64,000 nt of DNA, from contig CAKZQQ010000005.1 in assembly GCA_937141405.1 (NCBI GenBank), positions 725,342 through 789,341 of the forward strand. Reading direction: 5' to 3'. Position 1 is the first letter of the stretch, and every line of letters begins with the position of its first letter. Position numbers and translations under genes: made by a program. Source of the stretch: an uncultured Campylobacterota bacterium (GTDB lineage Bacteria; Campylobacterota; Campylobacteria; Campylobacterales; Sulfurovaceae). This document shows, in pieces, positions 18,097 to 27,481 of this stretch. Below the pieces are notes generated by a model. It did not search any database, was not told where the DNA came from, and saw only the letters and a list, made by a program, of their open reading frames with translations.

Positions 18097-20520
18097 TTGG
18101 CAGATATCAAGTGCACGCATTGCAATCTTACTTTTGATGAAAGCGTTATGATAGTCGAGAAAGATGGAGATGAGACATGCTATTTCTGTTGCCATGGATG
18201 CCAAGGAGTCTATCATCTTCTCAAAGATGAAGGGCTCGATACCTTCTATGCAAAGCTTGGCGAAAACACCCTAACACCCCCCAAAGAGAGTGAAAAAGAA
18301 GAACTTGAAAAATATGACTATGAGGGCTTTCAAAATAGATACACAAAGTTGCGTGAAGATGGACTCAGAGAGATCAATCTTGTCATTGAGGGTATTCACT
18401 GTTCAGCATGTGTTTGGCTCAACGAGAAAGTACTTAGAAAAACAGACGGTGTCATAGAAGCAGATATCAACTATACGACAAATAAAGCAAAGGTTGTCTG
18501 GGATGACTCTGCTCTTAAACTCTCAAAGATCATAGAGACTATACGCTCTATAGGCTATAACGCTTTCCCGTACGATCCAAAACTCCAAGAAGAGTATGCA
18601 ACAAAGAAGAGAAAAGATTACTATATGCGCATCCTCGTAGCAGTCTTTGGATTGATGAATATTATGTGGATTGCTGTAGCGCAGTATGCCGGATATTTTG
18701 CAGGGATTGAACAAAAATTCAAAGATATATTGAGTGTTGCCGAGTTTATATTGACAACACCTGTACTCTTCTATAGTGGCTGGGTATTTTTTAGAGGTGC
18801 TTACTATGGCTTTAGAAACCGTATGGTCAATATGGATACTCTTGTTGCCTCAGGCGCACTTCTTACCTATCTCTACTCCATCTATGCCATGGTTACGAAA
18901 AACGGAGAGGTCTATTTTGAATCGGTTGTTATGATCATCACTTTTGTTTTAGTGGGGAAATATCTTGAAGTGCTCGGCAAAAAGCAAGCCGTCGATACAC
19001 TTGATCTGCTAAAAAGTACCATTCCTACCGAGGTGATAAAACTGCAAAATAACGGAGAAAAAGTTATCTGCGCCGTTGAAAACATCAACATAGGTGATAT
19101 ACTCGAGATAAAAGCCGGAGAAAAAGTGGTCATAGACGGTAAGATTGTCGAAGGGAGTGGTTATTTTGATGAGAGCTCACTGAGTGGTGAGAGTATTCCT
19201 ATCCTTAAAAAAGAGGGGGATTTAGTCTTGAGTGGTTCCGTATGCTCAGATGCCCTTATCCGCTATGAAGCAACAAAAGATTCATCTAGCTCACTGCTTG
19301 CTTCTATCGTAACGCTCTTGGAAGACTCGATTACCAAAAAACCGAAGATAGAGCAGATAGCCAATAGTATCTCCGGGTATTTTTCTATCATCATCCTTTT
19401 GATAGCAATTGTTACATTTATTGGATGGTTATACTTCACTCAAGATGTGCAAAGAGCGCTCATTGTGAGTATCTCCGTTATCGTCATAGCTTGTCCGTGT
19501 GCGCTTGGACTTGCAACGCCTATGGCAACACTTGTCGGCATAGGCGTTGCCGCGAGAAGAGGTATTTTATTTAAAGAAGCTACATTTTTAGAGACTATGG
19601 CAAAAAGTACACTTGTTGCACTCGATAAAACAGGGACAGTTACTGAAGGGAAACCCTCTGTAATCACAGCAGATATCTCCAAAGATATTGACCCTAAGCT
19701 TATCTATTCACTCGTATCAACATCCACACATCCGATTAGTCTCGGTGTAAAAAATTATCTTGAATCACAATTCGAAGATATACAAACAGTTACAATCAAA
19801 GACGCAAAAAATATTCAAGGCAGAGGCATCAGTGGAATCCATGGCAATAAGAAAGTTTATGGCGGCAATGAAGCCTATATGCAAGAACTTGGCATAGCTA
19901 TCACAAAAAAACCTCTCAATTCACTCTTTTTTATAGCCGATGATTCAAAACTCTTAGCAACTTTTGAGCTCAAAGACCAACTAAAAGAGGGGGCAAAAGA
20001 GACTATAGCCAATCTTAAGAAACTTGGACTAAAAATCGTTATGCTCACCGGTGATCATGATCAAAGTGCACAAGCAATAGCACAAGAAGCAGGAATCACA
20101 GAGTATCATGCTGAGCTTTTACCGCAAGACAAGGCTGCTTTTATTGATGGGTTAAAGAGCAAAGGAGAGATTGTCACAATGGTAGGTGATGGCATCAATG
20201 ACTCCATAGCACTTTCAAAATCAAATATTGCTATAGCTATGGGAGGTGGTGCTGATGTTGCTATAGGTGTCAGCGATGTAGTGCTTATCGATGAGAGCGT
20301 CAAAAAGATAGAAGATGCCTTTAGAATATCAAGACGAAGCTATAGGGCTATCAAAGAGAACATATCATTTTCAATTATTTATAATATAATAGCAGTACCG
20401 ATGGCCATAATGGGTTATGTCTATCCTCTTGTAGCTGCGCTCTCAATGAGTTTAAGCTCACTCGTTGTTGTTGGAAACTCTATTAGAATCAAAAGATTAC
20501 GCTTTAAGGAGAAAAATTGA
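18097..20520 (+). CDS. ccoI: Copper-translocating P-type ATPase for cbb3 oxidase assembly
   Basis: Exports copper to the periplasmic side for maturation of cbb3-type cytochrome c oxidase. In 807 residues: an N-terminal Cys-rich metal-binding domain (CTHC near residue 6, then CYFCCHGCQG), an HMA domain with C102-x2-C105, eight predicted membrane helices, CPC at 466-468, the phosphorylation site DKTGT (D510) and GDGIND at 697-702. The extra N-terminal Cys domain marks the FixI/CcoI subgroup over CopA. The start is TTG with GGGGAGAAAAA upstream. Its TGA overlaps the TTG start of ccoS, supporting the assignment. Confidence 0.92.
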   Translation: MADIKCTHCNLTFDESVMIVEKDGDETCYFCCHGCQGVYHLLKDEGLDTFYAKLGENTLTPPKESEKEELEKYDYEGFQNRYTKLREDGLREINLVIEGIHCSACVWLNEKVLRKTDGVIEADINYTTNKAKVVWDDSALKLSKIIETIRSIGYNAFPYDPKLQEEYATKKRKDYYMRILVAVFGLMNIMWIAVAQYAGYFAGIEQKFKDILSVAEFILTTPVLFYSGWVFFRGAYYGFRNRMVNMDTLVASGALLTYLYSIYAMVTKNGEVYFESVVMIITFVLVGKYLEVLGKKQAVDTLDLLKSTIPTEVIKLQNNGEKVICAVENINIGDILEIKAGEKVVIDGKIVEGSGYFDESSLSGESIPILKKEGDLVLSGSVCSDALIRYEATKDSSSSLLASIVTLLEDSITKKPKIEQIANSISGYFSIIILLIAIVTFIGWLYFTQDVQRALIVSISVIVIACPCALGLATPMATLVGIGVAARRGILFKEATFLETMAKSTLVALDKTGTVTEGKPSVITADISKDIDPKLIYSLVSTSTHPISLGVKNYLESQFEDIQTVTIKDAKNIQGRGISGIHGNKKVYGGNEAYMQELGIAITKKPLNSLFFIADDSKLLATFELKDQLKEGAKETIANLKKLGLKIVMLTGDHDQSAQAIAQEAGITEYHAELLPQDKAAFIDGLKSKGEIVTMVGDGINDSIALSKSNIAIAMGGGADVAIGVSDVVLIDESVKKIEDAFRISRRSYRAIKENISFSIIYNIIAVPMAIMGYVYPLVAALSMSLSSLVVVGNSIRIKRLRFKEKN

Positions 20521-20747
20521 GTAGCTCTATCATGATCTTGATGCTGAGTGTTTCTACTTTTCTCGGAGCATTAGGACTCGTTGCCCTACTTTGGGGTGTG
20601 AAGACAGGACAATTTGATGATAAATCAAAGTTTTTAGACGGTGCAAGATATGATAACGAAGAGGAACTCCATGATGCTGTGATGATGGAAGAGAAGCAAA
20701 AAGCACAAAAAGAAAAAAAGAAAAAAGAGTATAGACCTGCTGATTAG
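20517..20747 (+). CDS. ccoS: cbb3-type cytochrome oxidase assembly protein CcoS
   Basis: 76-residue single-pass membrane protein needed for cofactor insertion into cbb3 oxidase. One helix at about 5-27 is followed by the CcoS-like segment WGVKTGQFDD (around residue 26) and then a highly charged Lys/Glu tail. The TTG start sits in TTGA shared with the ccoI stop; RBS AAGGAGAAAAA. The structural subunits ccoNOQP are not in the window. Confidence 0.9.
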   Translation: MSSSIMILMLSVSTFLGALGLVALLWGVKTGQFDDKSKFLDGARYDNEEELHDAVMMEEKQKAQKEKKKKEYRPAD

Positions 20748-20756
20748 AGGATGGGA

Positions 20757-22136
20757 ATGATAAAAAAATCTATATTTAGAGAATATGATATCAGAGGCAT
20801 ATTTGATGAAGAGCTTAATGAACAGAGCGTTAAGCTTATAGGGTATTTTCTAGGCAAAAAGATAGCACAACTTGGAGGAATCGTAGCTATAGGCTATGAT
20901 GCAAGAACGCATTCGCCAACGTTAAGAGACTATCTTGCAAGCGGACTCAATCATAGTGGATGTCGCGTGCTTGATATGGGTATGGTTGCAACGCCCATAA
21001 ACTATTTTGCAAACTACAATCAACCTGCTGAGATAGACAAAAATATCAATGCCTCCATTATGATAACAGGCTCACACAATCCGAGCCAATATAATGGCTT
21101 TAAGATTACGATAGACAAAAAGCCTTTTTTTGGAGAGGACATCTACGCACTTGGTGATGAGATCATCGAAAATGCTGATAGGGAGATCCCAAATGACCCT
21201 CATACGACCCTAATAGACACAAGAGCTGCTTATATAGAGTATATGGTCGAAAACTTTTCACACCTCAAAGGGTTGCGAAAAAACATTGTCATTGATTGTG
21301 GCAATGGGGTTGCGGGGGTTGCTATAACAGAGATATTTGATAGACTTGACCTGCGCTACAAAGCCCTTTTTGTCAATCCGGATGGAACATTTCCAAATCA
21401 CCATCCCGATCCAAGTGAAGAAGAGAACCTACAAGATATCAAAAAAGAGCTTGAGGGTGATTTTGACATTGGCTTTGCCTATGATGGAGATGCTGATAGA
21501 ATTGCAGTGCTTACAAAAGAGCAAAATATCAAAGGAGATATGCTCGCTATTCTTTTTGCAAAAAATATGATAAACCCAACCGTTATCGGTGAGGTAAAGT
21601 GCTCTAGCGTGATGTATAATGAGATAGACAAGATAGGAAAAGCTATCATGTATAAAACCGGTCACTCCAATCTAAAAGTAAAGATAAAAGAGGAGCAGGC
21701 TGATTTGGCTGCTGAAGTGAGTGGGCATATATTTTTCAATGATCGATATTTTGGTTTTGATGATGCGCTTTATGCAACATTTAGAGTACTAGAGCTACTT
21801 GATAAAGGCTATGATCTTGATAAGGAGTTGGCACTTCTTCCTAAGCTTTATTCGAGTGAAGAGATCAAGATAAAAACAACCGAAGAAGAAAAGTTCAAGA
21901 TCATAGAAAAACTCAAAGAGATGCTTAAAACACAACCTGAAGATATCCCGCAAATCAGAGATATCATTGATGTTGATGGGCTTAGAATCAATTTTGAAGA
22001 TGGCTGGGCATTGGTAAGAGCCAGCAATACAACACCTGTACTTGTAACACGATTTGAAGCCTCTACTCTTGATCTTGCACAACGCTATGAAAAAGATATC
22101 AATGCGTTGATCTTAAAAGCAAAAGAGGCACTATGA
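20757..22136 (+). CDS. manB: Phosphomannomutase/phosphoglucomutase
   Basis: Alpha-D-phosphohexomutase that interconverts hexose 6- and 1-phosphates for sugar-nucleotide synthesis (AlgC/ManB type). I choose ATG 20757 over ATG 20751 because AGAGG is only one base from the first but well spaced from the second, giving 459 residues beginning MIKKSIFREYDIRG. Phosphoserine loop TGSHNP at about residue 100, Mg-binding DGDADR near 240, and the C-terminal phosphate-binding RASNTTP are all intact. First gene of a tight run with pgi and galU (ATGA overlaps), which supplies mannose-1-P and UDP-glucose to the polysaccharide genes downstream. Confidence 0.9.
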   Translation: MIKKSIFREYDIRGIFDEELNEQSVKLIGYFLGKKIAQLGGIVAIGYDARTHSPTLRDYLASGLNHSGCRVLDMGMVATPINYFANYNQPAEIDKNINASIMITGSHNPSQYNGFKITIDKKPFFGEDIYALGDEIIENADREIPNDPHTTLIDTRAAYIEYMVENFSHLKGLRKNIVIDCGNGVAGVAITEIFDRLDLRYKALFVNPDGTFPNHHPDPSEEENLQDIKKELEGDFDIGFAYDGDADRIAVLTKEQNIKGDMLAILFAKNMINPTVIGEVKCSSVMYNEIDKIGKAIMYKTGHSNLKVKIKEEQADLAAEVSGHIFFNDRYFGFDDALYATFRVLELLDKGYDLDKELALLPKLYSSEEIKIKTTEEEKFKIIEKLKEMLKTQPEDIPQIRDIIDVDGLRINFEDGWALVRASNTTPVLVTRFEASTLDLAQRYEKDINALILKAKEAL

Positions 22137-23362
22137 AAAATAGCATCTATTTTGATATATCAAAAAATGAATTAGAGGCAAAAAAAAGGCTCTTTGATAG
22201 AGTAACAAAAGAGAGAGAATATATAGGTTATTATGATCTCCCTTTTCAAGATACACAAAATCTCAAAAAACTCGAAAAATCTCTAGATGCCTCTATTGAT
22301 ACCGTTGTGGTGGTAGGTATAGGCGGAAGCTCTTTAGGGACGAAAGCGATATATGAATTTTTAAAACCTGCCAATCACCTCAAAAGAAAACTCATCTTTT
22401 TGGAGAGTACCGACCCTCTGAATCTTACAAATCATATAAGAGAGATAGAGTTTGAAAAATCACATTTTCTAATCATTAGTAAATCGGGAACCACTATCGA
22501 GACTATCTCTATCTTTAAATATCTCTACTCGCTCAATAATGATGCAAAAAAATATACCTTTATCACTGATCCAGACTCTCCACTGGAAGATTTTGCAAAA
22601 TCGATAGATGCTTCATATTGCAACATCCCAAAAAATGTCGGAGGGAGATTTTCCGCGTTAAGCAGTGTCGGACTGCTTCCACTTTTATGTGCCGGTATCA
22701 ATGTTGATGCTCTATTGAAAGGTGCGAAAGAGATAGCAGATGGGTTTTTTCAAGAGCAATTAATTAAAGATCATCTTATAGACAAAGCACTCTTTTACGC
22801 CAAAAATTATACTACGTATCATATCAACTGCATCTTTGCATACTCTGAAGCTTTGAAATATTTTTGCGAATGGTATGTGCAGTTGTGGGGCGAAAGCTTA
22901 GGTAAAAAGCAGAAAAGTAGTGCTATCAATGTCGGTTTGACACCGGTTGGGCTTATTGGTCCAAAAGATCAACACTCCTTTTTGCAACTGCTCATTGAGG
23001 GGACGAGAGATAAATCAGCTACATTTATCAAGATAGATGATTTTAAAGATGATCTTGTTATCCCAGATATCTCACTAAAGCACTTAGAAAAACTTGATGA
23101 TATCAATGGACTCAAATTCCACAAACTTATCAATATGCAATGCGAATCAACACTCGAAGCACTACAACAACACGAAGACATACCTCTTGATGCAATCACA
23201 ATACAAAGCATTGATGAAGAGAGCATGGGGAAGCTTATCTACTACTATGAACTCCTTACTTCTCTTGTGGGGATTCTTATCGATGTTGATACCTATGATC
23301 AACCAGGAGTTGAAAAGGGAAAAACAATACTTCAAAATAAAATCAAAAAGGCACAACTATGA
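22133..23362 (+). CDS. pgi: Glucose-6-phosphate isomerase
   Basis: Interconverts glucose-6-P and fructose-6-P. 409 residues, shorter than enterobacterial Pgi (about 550) but in line with compact forms in this phylum. Recognisable segments: VVGIGGSSLGTKA, the SKSGTTIET sugar-phosphate loop, GGRFSALSSVGLLP, and ending YDQPGVEKGK. It overlaps the preceding mutase and the following galU by ATGA, so translation is coupled. Confidence 0.93.
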   Translation: MKNSIYFDISKNELEAKKRLFDRVTKEREYIGYYDLPFQDTQNLKKLEKSLDASIDTVVVVGIGGSSLGTKAIYEFLKPANHLKRKLIFLESTDPLNLTNHIREIEFEKSHFLIISKSGTTIETISIFKYLYSLNNDAKKYTFITDPDSPLEDFAKSIDASYCNIPKNVGGRFSALSSVGLLPLLCAGINVDALLKGAKEIADGFFQEQLIKDHLIDKALFYAKNYTTYHINCIFAYSEALKYFCEWYVQLWGESLGKKQKSSAINVGLTPVGLIGPKDQHSFLQLLIEGTRDKSATFIKIDDFKDDLVIPDISLKHLEKLDDINGLKFHKLINMQCESTLEALQQHEDIPLDAITIQSIDEESMGKLIYYYELLTSLVGILIDVDTYDQPGVEKGKTILQNKIKKAQL

Positions 23363-24186
23363 TCACTAAATGTCTCTTCCCCGCAGCAGGATACGGCACA
23401 AGATTTCTTCCGGCAACGAAAGCGATGCCAAAAGAGATGCTCCCTGTCCTTACAAAACCTTTGATCCAATACGGTGTAGAAGAAGCACTTGAGGCCGGCA
23501 TGACAACAATGGCAATTATCACGGGGCGCGGTAAAAGAGCAATTGAGGATCATTTTGATATCTCTTATGAGCTTGAACATCAGATTAAAGGAACCTCCAA
23601 AGAAAAGCTGCTTACAGAGATTCGAGATATTATCGAGCAATGCACTTTCTCCTACACAAGACAGAGTGAGATGAAAGGTCTAGGACATGCTATACTCACA
23701 GGTGAAACACTCATCGGCAATCAGCCTTTTGGAGTCATATTAGCAGATGACCTCTGTCAAAATGACGGCGAGGGTGTTATGGAGCAGATGGTCAAGCTCT
23801 ACGCGAAATATCAGTGCTCTATCGTTGCCATTGAGGAGATTGACAAAGCGCACAGTGAAAAATACGGCATCGTTGAAGGAGAGATGATAGAAGAAGGTAT
23901 CTACAAACTCTTTAATATGGTCGAAAAACCACACCCTGATGTTGCACCAAGTAATCTAGCAATCATCGGAAGATATATACTCACGCCTGATATTTTTGAG
24001 ATTTTAAAAGAGACGAAACCGAGCAAAAACGGTGAGATACAGATAACGGATGCCCTGCTTGAACAGGCAAAAAAAGGAAAAGTTATCGCTTATAAATTTA
24101 GGGGTAAGAGATTTGACTGCGGTAGCGTCAAAGGCTTTGTAGAAGCAACAAACTATCTTGCTTCTACTTCAGAACTCATTGATTAA
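23359..24186 (+). CDS. galU: UTP-glucose-1-phosphate uridylyltransferase
   Basis: Makes UDP-glucose from glucose-1-P and UTP. 275 residues with the nucleotidyltransferase signature FPAAGYGTRFLPATKAMPKE at 8-27 and later ILADDL and FDCGSVKGF, typical of GalU. Last gene of the mutase-pgi-galU operon and followed by a stem-loop. UDP-glucose would serve LPS/capsule glycosyltransferases encoded in the following 12 kb. Confidence 0.95.
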   Translation: MITKCLFPAAGYGTRFLPATKAMPKEMLPVLTKPLIQYGVEEALEAGMTTMAIITGRGKRAIEDHFDISYELEHQIKGTSKEKLLTEIRDIIEQCTFSYTRQSEMKGLGHAILTGETLIGNQPFGVILADDLCQNDGEGVMEQMVKLYAKYQCSIVAIEEIDKAHSEKYGIVEGEMIEEGIYKLFNMVEKPHPDVAPSNLAIIGRYILTPDIFEILKETKPSKNGEIQITDALLEQAKKGKVIAYKFRGKRFDCGSVKGFVEATNYLASTSELID

Positions 24187-24193
24187 GACTTTT

Positions 24194-24222
24194 AGATGCT
24201 TGCTTAAAGAACGCAAGAATCT
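24194..24222 (+). terminator. Terminator of the manB-pgi-galU operon
   Basis: Stem AGATgCTTGC / GCAAGaATCT (nine pairs and one mismatch, 9-base loop) followed by CTTTT, 8 bp after the galU stop. The rest of the 193-bp gap to manC is AT-rich with only a weak 6-bp stem near 24282. Confidence 0.6.
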
Positions 24223-24379
24223 CTTTTGAGTAAAAGATGCAAGTGAAGTTAAAAGAGTAGTTATTTGTCTCTATTTTACAACTTCTGTAAATCACATTAT
24301 TTTGAATTTGTAAATTTTTATAGAGAAAATCAGTATATGTGTATTGTTTTACTGCAATAACACTAATTTTTTTCTTTCA

Positions 24380-25762
24380 TCACCCTTCGCCTCTTCTTTT
24401 AAAATCATCATCATATCTAACGATATCATCCTCGCCGGTATAGCTGCCGACTTGAGATTCAATAATTACTAAAATCTTATCGGTCTCATTTGCAAGTCTG
24501 TGTTTAGCACCGGCTTTTATATATGTAGACTCGTTTTCATTAAGTATAAATATATCATTGTTTAATGTAATAGTCGCTTTACCGCTTACTACCACCCAAT
24601 GTTCATTTCTAAATTTATGGCTTTGCAAACTCAATCTTTTGCCCGGCTTAACCTCTATCTTTTTAATCTTATAGCCCTCTTTGTCTTCCAGTATGGTATA
24701 TGAGCCCCATGGTCTATAGCCTGTGAGATGAGCACTGTGTAGTTGTGTATCTTTTTTCACTTCTTTTACAATCTCTTTAACTTTTTGCCCTGAGCCTTTT
24801 TTGCTCATGAGCAGTGCATCAGGCGTATCAACTATAATCATATCTTCAATATCTATAGTGGCTATTTTTCGCTCGCTTCCATAGATCAAATTATTATGAG
24901 AATCTATCGAAATATGATTTGGATTGAGCGTATTGTTATTTTTATCTTTTGGTAACTCTTCAAAAAGACTATCAAAGCTTCCTACATCACTCCAGCCAAT
25001 GTCAGATGCGACAACTTTCACTTTTTCGCTTTTTTCCATAACTGCATAATCGATGCTATCTTCAGGGATTGCACACATGAAATCGCCTTTGATTCGCAAT
25101 TGATTATCGGTTACTTGTTCGGCATTGTCAAAAGCTTTTTGAGAAGCTTCATAAATTTTTGATGCATACTTTTTTAACTCTTCTAGGAAAATCCTTGCTT
25201 TAAAACAGAACATACCGCTGTTCCAATAGTAATTCCCGGCCTCAAGATACTCAGTAGCAGTATCCAAATCCGGTTTTTCATGAAAAGCATTTACATTCTC
25301 ACCATTAGCTTCAATATACCCAAAGCCTGTTTCGGCAAACGAAGGCGTAATGCCAAATGTTACAAGATAATCCTCTCCAGCTAACTTTTCTGCTTCTTTG
25401 AGTACCTTTTTATATGCAACTTCATCTTTTATTAGATGATCCGAAGGTGTCACCAAAACTATCTCTTCCTCTGGGAGTCCAAAACAAGCTAGGGCAATGG
25501 CAGGCGCTGTGTTTCTTCCGAGTGGTTCTAGCAAATATCTATTATTTGTCTTATGGAGCTCTTCTAGCTGATCAAGTGCTAAAAAATACTGCTCTATATT
25601 TGAAACGATAAATTGCCCTTCGCAAACCTTTGAGTTTCTCTCAATAGTTAGCTGAAAAAGTGATTTGTCATCAAATAGTTTGACAAACTGTTTTGGCATA
25701 AGTGTACGGCTTATGGGCCATAGTCTCGTTCCACTTCCTCCACATAAGATAATATTTGTCAT
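24380..25762 (-). CDS. manC: Mannose-1-phosphate guanylyltransferase / mannose-6-phosphate isomerase
   Basis: Bifunctional type II enzyme making GDP-mannose: N-terminal nucleotidyltransferase (ILCGGSGTRLWPISR and PKQF at the start, then a hexapeptide-like linker) and a C-terminal cupin with the isomerase metal site region (LSLQSHKFRNEHW). 460 residues, normal length. It overlaps the upstream glycosyltransferase by 4 bp and is last in a five-gene minus-strand run. GDP-mannose or derived sugars are inferred components of the surface polysaccharide. Confidence 0.94.
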   Translation of the reverse strand: MTNIILCGGSGTRLWPISRTLMPKQFVKLFDDKSLFQLTIERNSKVCEGQFIVSNIEQYFLALDQLEELHKTNNRYLLEPLGRNTAPAIALACFGLPEEEIVLVTPSDHLIKDEVAYKKVLKEAEKLAGEDYLVTFGITPSFAETGFGYIEANGENVNAFHEKPDLDTATEYLEAGNYYWNSGMFCFKARIFLEELKKYASKIYEASQKAFDNAEQVTDNQLRIKGDFMCAIPEDSIDYAVMEKSEKVKVVASDIGWSDVGSFDSLFEELPKDKNNNTLNPNHISIDSHNNLIYGSERKIATIDIEDMIIVDTPDALLMSKKGSGQKVKEIVKEVKKDTQLHSAHLTGYRPWGSYTILEDKEGYKIKKIEVKPGKRLSLQSHKFRNEHWVVVSGKATITLNNDIFILNENESTYIKAGAKHRLANETDKILVIIESQVGSYTGEDDIVRYDDDFKRRGEG

Positions 25763-26679
25763 TGATTACCCTTAGACATCTCTTTATTGAATGCTCGATG
25801 TTCTCTCCTCCAGCTATCATCAAATCTATTGTGGGTGAAAATACCCTCAGAAACACCGATTTTAAAGTTTTTATCTCTCCACCATTTACGATTTAAAGGT
25901 TTCTCTAAATCCTGAAATCCATTTGCTGTTTTTGAAGAGGGGTTATTATGAGCGTATTCCAATAACTTACCATAGAATTCTCTTTTTATCAAAACACCCT
26001 GATTCGTCCAAGGCATGATATAAGAACTTACGGCAAAAAAGTCTTCATCTAATTTTTTTATATTTTTAGGAAATAAAATTTCTGGATTTTTTTCAAAATA
26101 TAACGAATAGCCAGAAATTCTTATCGCTTTGAATGGGCGAATTAATCTTTTTATATATTTAATTATAGATGAAAAGACAGTATCGTCTATTTTTTTATGA
26201 TTATATTTTTCATGTAACTCTGAAATTGAGTAATATTTTAAATATTTTTCTAAACTAAATCCTTCACCAAAATTCCAACGATGGCGCAATCTCATTATAT
26301 CAATCTCTTTATTTTCTAAATATTTCATAGCCTGAGATAATCTTTCATAACAAATATCTATAGACTCTATAACTGGGTTGTCATTTTCCAGAATTAAAAT
26401 ATAATCGGTCATAATATTTTCATAAATCAATTTATGTCCAGCTTGAATGCCCTTGTTTGTCGAAGTACCTACATAATCATAGCCGTATTTATCGGCAATC
26501 TCTTCGTCATATTTAGAAATTTCCTGAAAAATAATTTTATTTTCATCAAAGAGATTTTTCAAACCTATTTTTTCATAACTTTGTAAGCTTTTCTTTAGAG
26601 TCTTATGAGATTTCCAACTTAATATTCCAATTCCTATGGTACAATTAAAAACTAACGATAATTTTTGATTGCTATTCAT
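25759..26679 (-). CDS. Putative glycosyltransferase, GT-A (family 2-like)
   Basis: 306 residues from the ATG at 26679 (a GTG lies one codon upstream; AAGGGAAA serves either). The N-terminal half has GT-A features: FNCTIGIGILSWKSHKTL, a residue run GTSTNKGIQAGH and an acidic EDN-like motif in ILILENDNP, the likely metal/nucleotide-sugar site. The second half is rich in Lys and aromatics and not recognised. Very AT-rich coding sequence. It sits between a GT8-like gene and manC, so surface glycan synthesis is inferred; the sugar is unknown. Confidence 0.7.
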   Translation of the reverse strand: MNSNQKLSLVFNCTIGIGILSWKSHKTLKKSLQSYEKIGLKNLFDENKIIFQEISKYDEEIADKYGYDYVGTSTNKGIQAGHKLIYENIMTDYILILENDNPVIESIDICYERLSQAMKYLENKEIDIMRLRHRWNFGEGFSLEKYLKYYSISELHEKYNHKKIDDTVFSSIIKYIKRLIRPFKAIRISGYSLYFEKNPEILFPKNIKKLDEDFFAVSSYIMPWTNQGVLIKREFYGKLLEYAHNNPSSKTANGFQDLEKPLNRKWWRDKNFKIGVSEGIFTHNRFDDSWRREHRAFNKEMSKGNQ

Positions 26680-26695
26680 CACGTTTCCCTTAAAA

Positions 26696-27481
26696 TTACA
26701 AACACCAATAAGCCTCTATCCATTTTGTCGGCTTGCAGACTTTATACAGTCTTTTCCAACCTTGCCCTTTTTTTATCTTCCAAATACCGAGAATTGCTTC
26801 TCTCGGATTTGGCTCCCCGTGAAATACAACTGCTTTTAATCCTTTAATCTTTGGAATTTTCGGAGCGATAAAATGTCTCAATGGACCTATCTTGCACATA
26901 CAATGAAATCGAAAAGAGCAAAACCAACCCTTGGGCCAAAAATTAAGCTTCCCATATTTTTCAATCACTTTGGATGAAAGATACGCTTGTGAAGCTGTAA
27001 AAAATCTATCAATTACCTCTTTTGGATGCTGCTCATAATACTCTTTTGCGAATCCTAATGTCCCCACAACCCAAGAGTAACAACTTGCTTGTCCAACTTT
27101 ATCACCTCTTGAGTTCCAATCATTGATGATATAAAATCCATCATTTTTGGGATATTCAAAAAACTCATCCAGGTTACCTACAATAACAATATCAAGATCA
27201 AAAAAGAAGACTCGCTCACCTTTGAGACCTCCGAGTTCATCATCACATAAACCCACCTCTTTTCTATAAACATATTTTGTTTGATATTCCGGCTCAGTTT
27301 GCAATACAGGCAAAGCCCTTACATTGATATCCGGGTCCAACCCTTCGCTATTTTCAGTAAAACAAAAAAATCGTATCTCATACTTACTATTTTCTTTTAC
27401 CATAGAATAGAGCTTATTTACATACTCTGCATCATAGGCAGCACCCCACTTTATACATATTACATTCTTATATGTTTGCAT
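26696..27481 (-). CDS. Putative glycosyltransferase, GT8-like
   Basis: 261 residues. The strip RVFFFDLDIVIVGNLDEFF contains the DxD metal-binding motif in the context typical of GT8/nucleotide-diphospho-sugar transferases, followed by GFYIINDWN. The end has KAVVFHGEPNPRE, where the His may be the second metal ligand. RBS GGGAG precedes the ATG and the start overlaps the previous gene's end by 14 bp. Cytosolic, no membrane segment. Acceptor and donor unknown. Confidence 0.75.
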   Translation of the reverse strand: MQTYKNVICIKWGAAYDAEYVNKLYSMVKENSKYEIRFFCFTENSEGLDPDINVRALPVLQTEPEYQTKYVYRKEVGLCDDELGGLKGERVFFFDLDIVIVGNLDEFFEYPKNDGFYIINDWNSRGDKVGQASCYSWVVGTLGFAKEYYEQHPKEVIDRFFTASQAYLSSKVIEKYGKLNFWPKGWFCSFRFHCMCKIGPLRHFIAPKIPKIKGLKAVVFHGEPNPREAILGIWKIKKGQGWKRLYKVCKPTKWIEAYWCL